In this document: positions 5,939 through 6,956 of the stretch, one piece after another
Position numbering within the stretch: position 1 is the first letter of the stretch
How the letters are laid out: every line of letters begins with the position of its first letter
Source of the DNA: Actinomycetota bacterium
Lineage (GTDB): Bacteria > Actinomycetota > Actinomycetes > Nanopelagicales > Nanopelagicaceae
Length of the DNA: 6,956 bases
Assembly: GCA_009699645.1 (NCBI GenBank)
Contig: WLNU01000057.1
Coordinates: forward strand, 1-6,956
Direction: 5' to 3'
The notes under the pieces: model-generated
Database searches by the model: none
Seen by the model: only the letters and a program-made list of their open reading frames with translations
What the model was told of the DNA's origin: nothing
Position numbers and translations under genes: made by a program

Positions 5939-6956
5939 ATGGTTTTTGCCCGCTCAGCCCTTGAAACAATTAATGATCTGCGCACCGGCGGTGCAACACC
6001 AGCATCTCTTGCCGCCGATGCCCTTAATCGAATTGAAGAGATCGATGCAACGGGCTACGAGCTCAACTCGATATTAGCCCTTGCACCAAAAAATGATGGC
6101 AAGGGCTTTAATCCCGATTCACCCCTTGCAGGTCTGCCGATAGTTATCAAAGATAATATCGAAGCTATTGGTCTTCCTGGCACTGCAGGCTCCACCGCAT
6201 TACTTGATCATCTGGTGCTGAAGGATTCACCGTTAGTAGAGCGCTTGCGCGCAGCCGGTGGCAACATCATCGCATCGACAAATTTATCCGAGTGGGCAAA
6301 TATTCGTTCGACCTCATCAACTAGCGGATGGTCGGCCGTTGGTGGATTAACTGCAAACCCTTGGATTCATAAACATAGCGCCGGTGGCTCTTCATCTGGA
6401 TCAGGGGCAGCAGTTGCCGCAGGTTTAATTACCTTAGCCGTTGGAACTGAAACCGATGGTTCGATTATCTGCCCAGCCTCCCTTAACGGCTGCGTCGGCA
6501 TTAAACCAACGGTTGGCCTTGTTCCTACTCAAGGCATTATTCCAATTAGCGCTCACCAAGATTCACCTGGACCAATGGCGCGCTCGGTTAAAGATGCCGC
6601 GCTCTTGTTAGAGATCATGAGCGCAACAACCGGTTTAGTTCAAGCATGTGATGAAAGTAGAGCTTTAAAAATCGGTGTCGTTCGCTCTTGGCTCACTGGC
6701 CACAGTGCAACCGATGCACTATTTGATAGCGCGCTCTCCAAACTATCAAAGGCCGGTGTGACGCTAGTAGAGGTTGCACTCAAAGCCCCTGGCGATGATG
6801 TCGGCAATGATGAGTATGAAGTTTTATTGCATGAACTATTCGATGAAATGGGCGCCTATTTGAGTAAGCGTGCCGATACATCGCTGAAATCTCTGGCACA
6901 TCTGGTTGCCTATAACAGTGCACATAAGGAGAGTGAACTTAAATACTTTGCTCAAG
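5939..6956 (+). CDS. Amidase-signature hydrolase, peptide amidase (Pam)-like, 3' end cut by window
   Basis: Amidase-signature enzymes hydrolyse amide bonds with a Ser-cisSer-Lys triad. 339 codons are visible from ATG 5939 to the right edge with no stop; the family is usually about 450-540 residues. I see Lys71 in VIKDNIE, Ser151 in GGSSSGSG, and nucleophile Ser175 in GTETDGSI. The 24-residue gap between the two serines equals that of Stenotrophomonas peptide amidase, as I recall it. The stretches TNLSEWANIRS (114-124), TSGWSAVGG (128-136), GIKPTVGLV (187-195) and GIIPIS (199-204) are typical of the Pam-like branch rather than of GatA, so it is unlikely to be the tRNA amidotransferase subunit. 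Pam itself removes the C-terminal amide of peptides; the true substrate here is not known. No signal peptide is visible, so it is probably cytoplasmic. There is no usable Shine-Dalgarno site, and a -10-like hexamer 6 nt upstream suggests a leaderless mRNA. Confidence 0.93.
   Translation, partial: MVFARSALETINDLRTGGATPASLAADALNRIEEIDATGYELNSILALAPKNDGKGFNPDSPLAGLPIVIKDNIEAIGLPGTAGSTALLDHLVLKDSPLVERLRAAGGNIIASTNLSEWANIRSTSSTSGWSAVGGLTANPWIHKHSAGGSSSGSGAAVAAGLITLAVGTETDGSIICPASLNGCVGIKPTVGLVPTQGIIPISAHQDSPGPMARSVKDAALLLEIMSATTGLVQACDESRALKIGVVRSWLTGHSATDALFDSALSKLSKAGVTLVEVALKAPGDDVGNDEYEVLLHELFDEMGAYLSKRADTSLKSLAHLVAYNSAHKESELKYFAQ

Noticed and set aside
1..6956. Possible over-representation of GATC
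   Set aside because: A rough hand count gave about 33 sites against about 27 expected by chance, which is not notable.

Overview
The window holds five protein genes and almost no free intergenic DNA. It has no RNA genes, mobile elements or CRISPR arrays that I can see. The copper amine oxidase reads like the Arthrobacter-type enzyme, the esterase half of gene 2 resembles LpqC-type proteins, and two genes have a TANNNT hexamer exactly 6 nt before ATG, as leaderless actinobacterial genes often do. Base composition looks moderate (mid-40s percent GC by eye, not counted), unlike high-GC soil actinomycetes. My best inference is a streamlined, lower-GC actinobacterium, perhaps an aquatic lineage such as Nanopelagicales. 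The lineage guess is weak.

Layout: (1) 2-1570 (+), a 5'-truncated copper/topaquinone amine oxidase with its whole catalytic domain. (2) 1561-3045 (+), overlapping it by 10 bp, an unusual single ORF. Its first ~215 residues are a UbiA-type membrane prenyltransferase with seven predicted helices, and the rest is an LpqC/PHB-depolymerase-like alpha/beta hydrolase. (3) 3053-4633 (-), convergent with a 7-bp gap, a secreted type II copper monooxygenase of the PHM/DBM fold with all six copper ligands and an extra N-terminal domain. (4) 4681-5880 (+), divergent from gene 3, an FUSC/aromatic-acid-exporter-like membrane protein. (5) 5939 to the right edge (+), a 3'-truncated amidase of the peptide-amidase (Pam) type.

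Genes 1 and 2 are probably one transcript. Genes 3, 4 and 5 probably have their own starts, and gene 5 has a promoter-like hexamer just before it. A loose theme is the chemistry of amines, amides and copper: an amine oxidase, a PHM-like monooxygenase and a peptide-amide hydrolase lie within 7 kb. No shared pathway is shown by the sequence. The most notable item is the UbiA-hydrolase fusion. Its odd number of membrane helices would put the hydrolase outside the cell, where this esterase family normally works.
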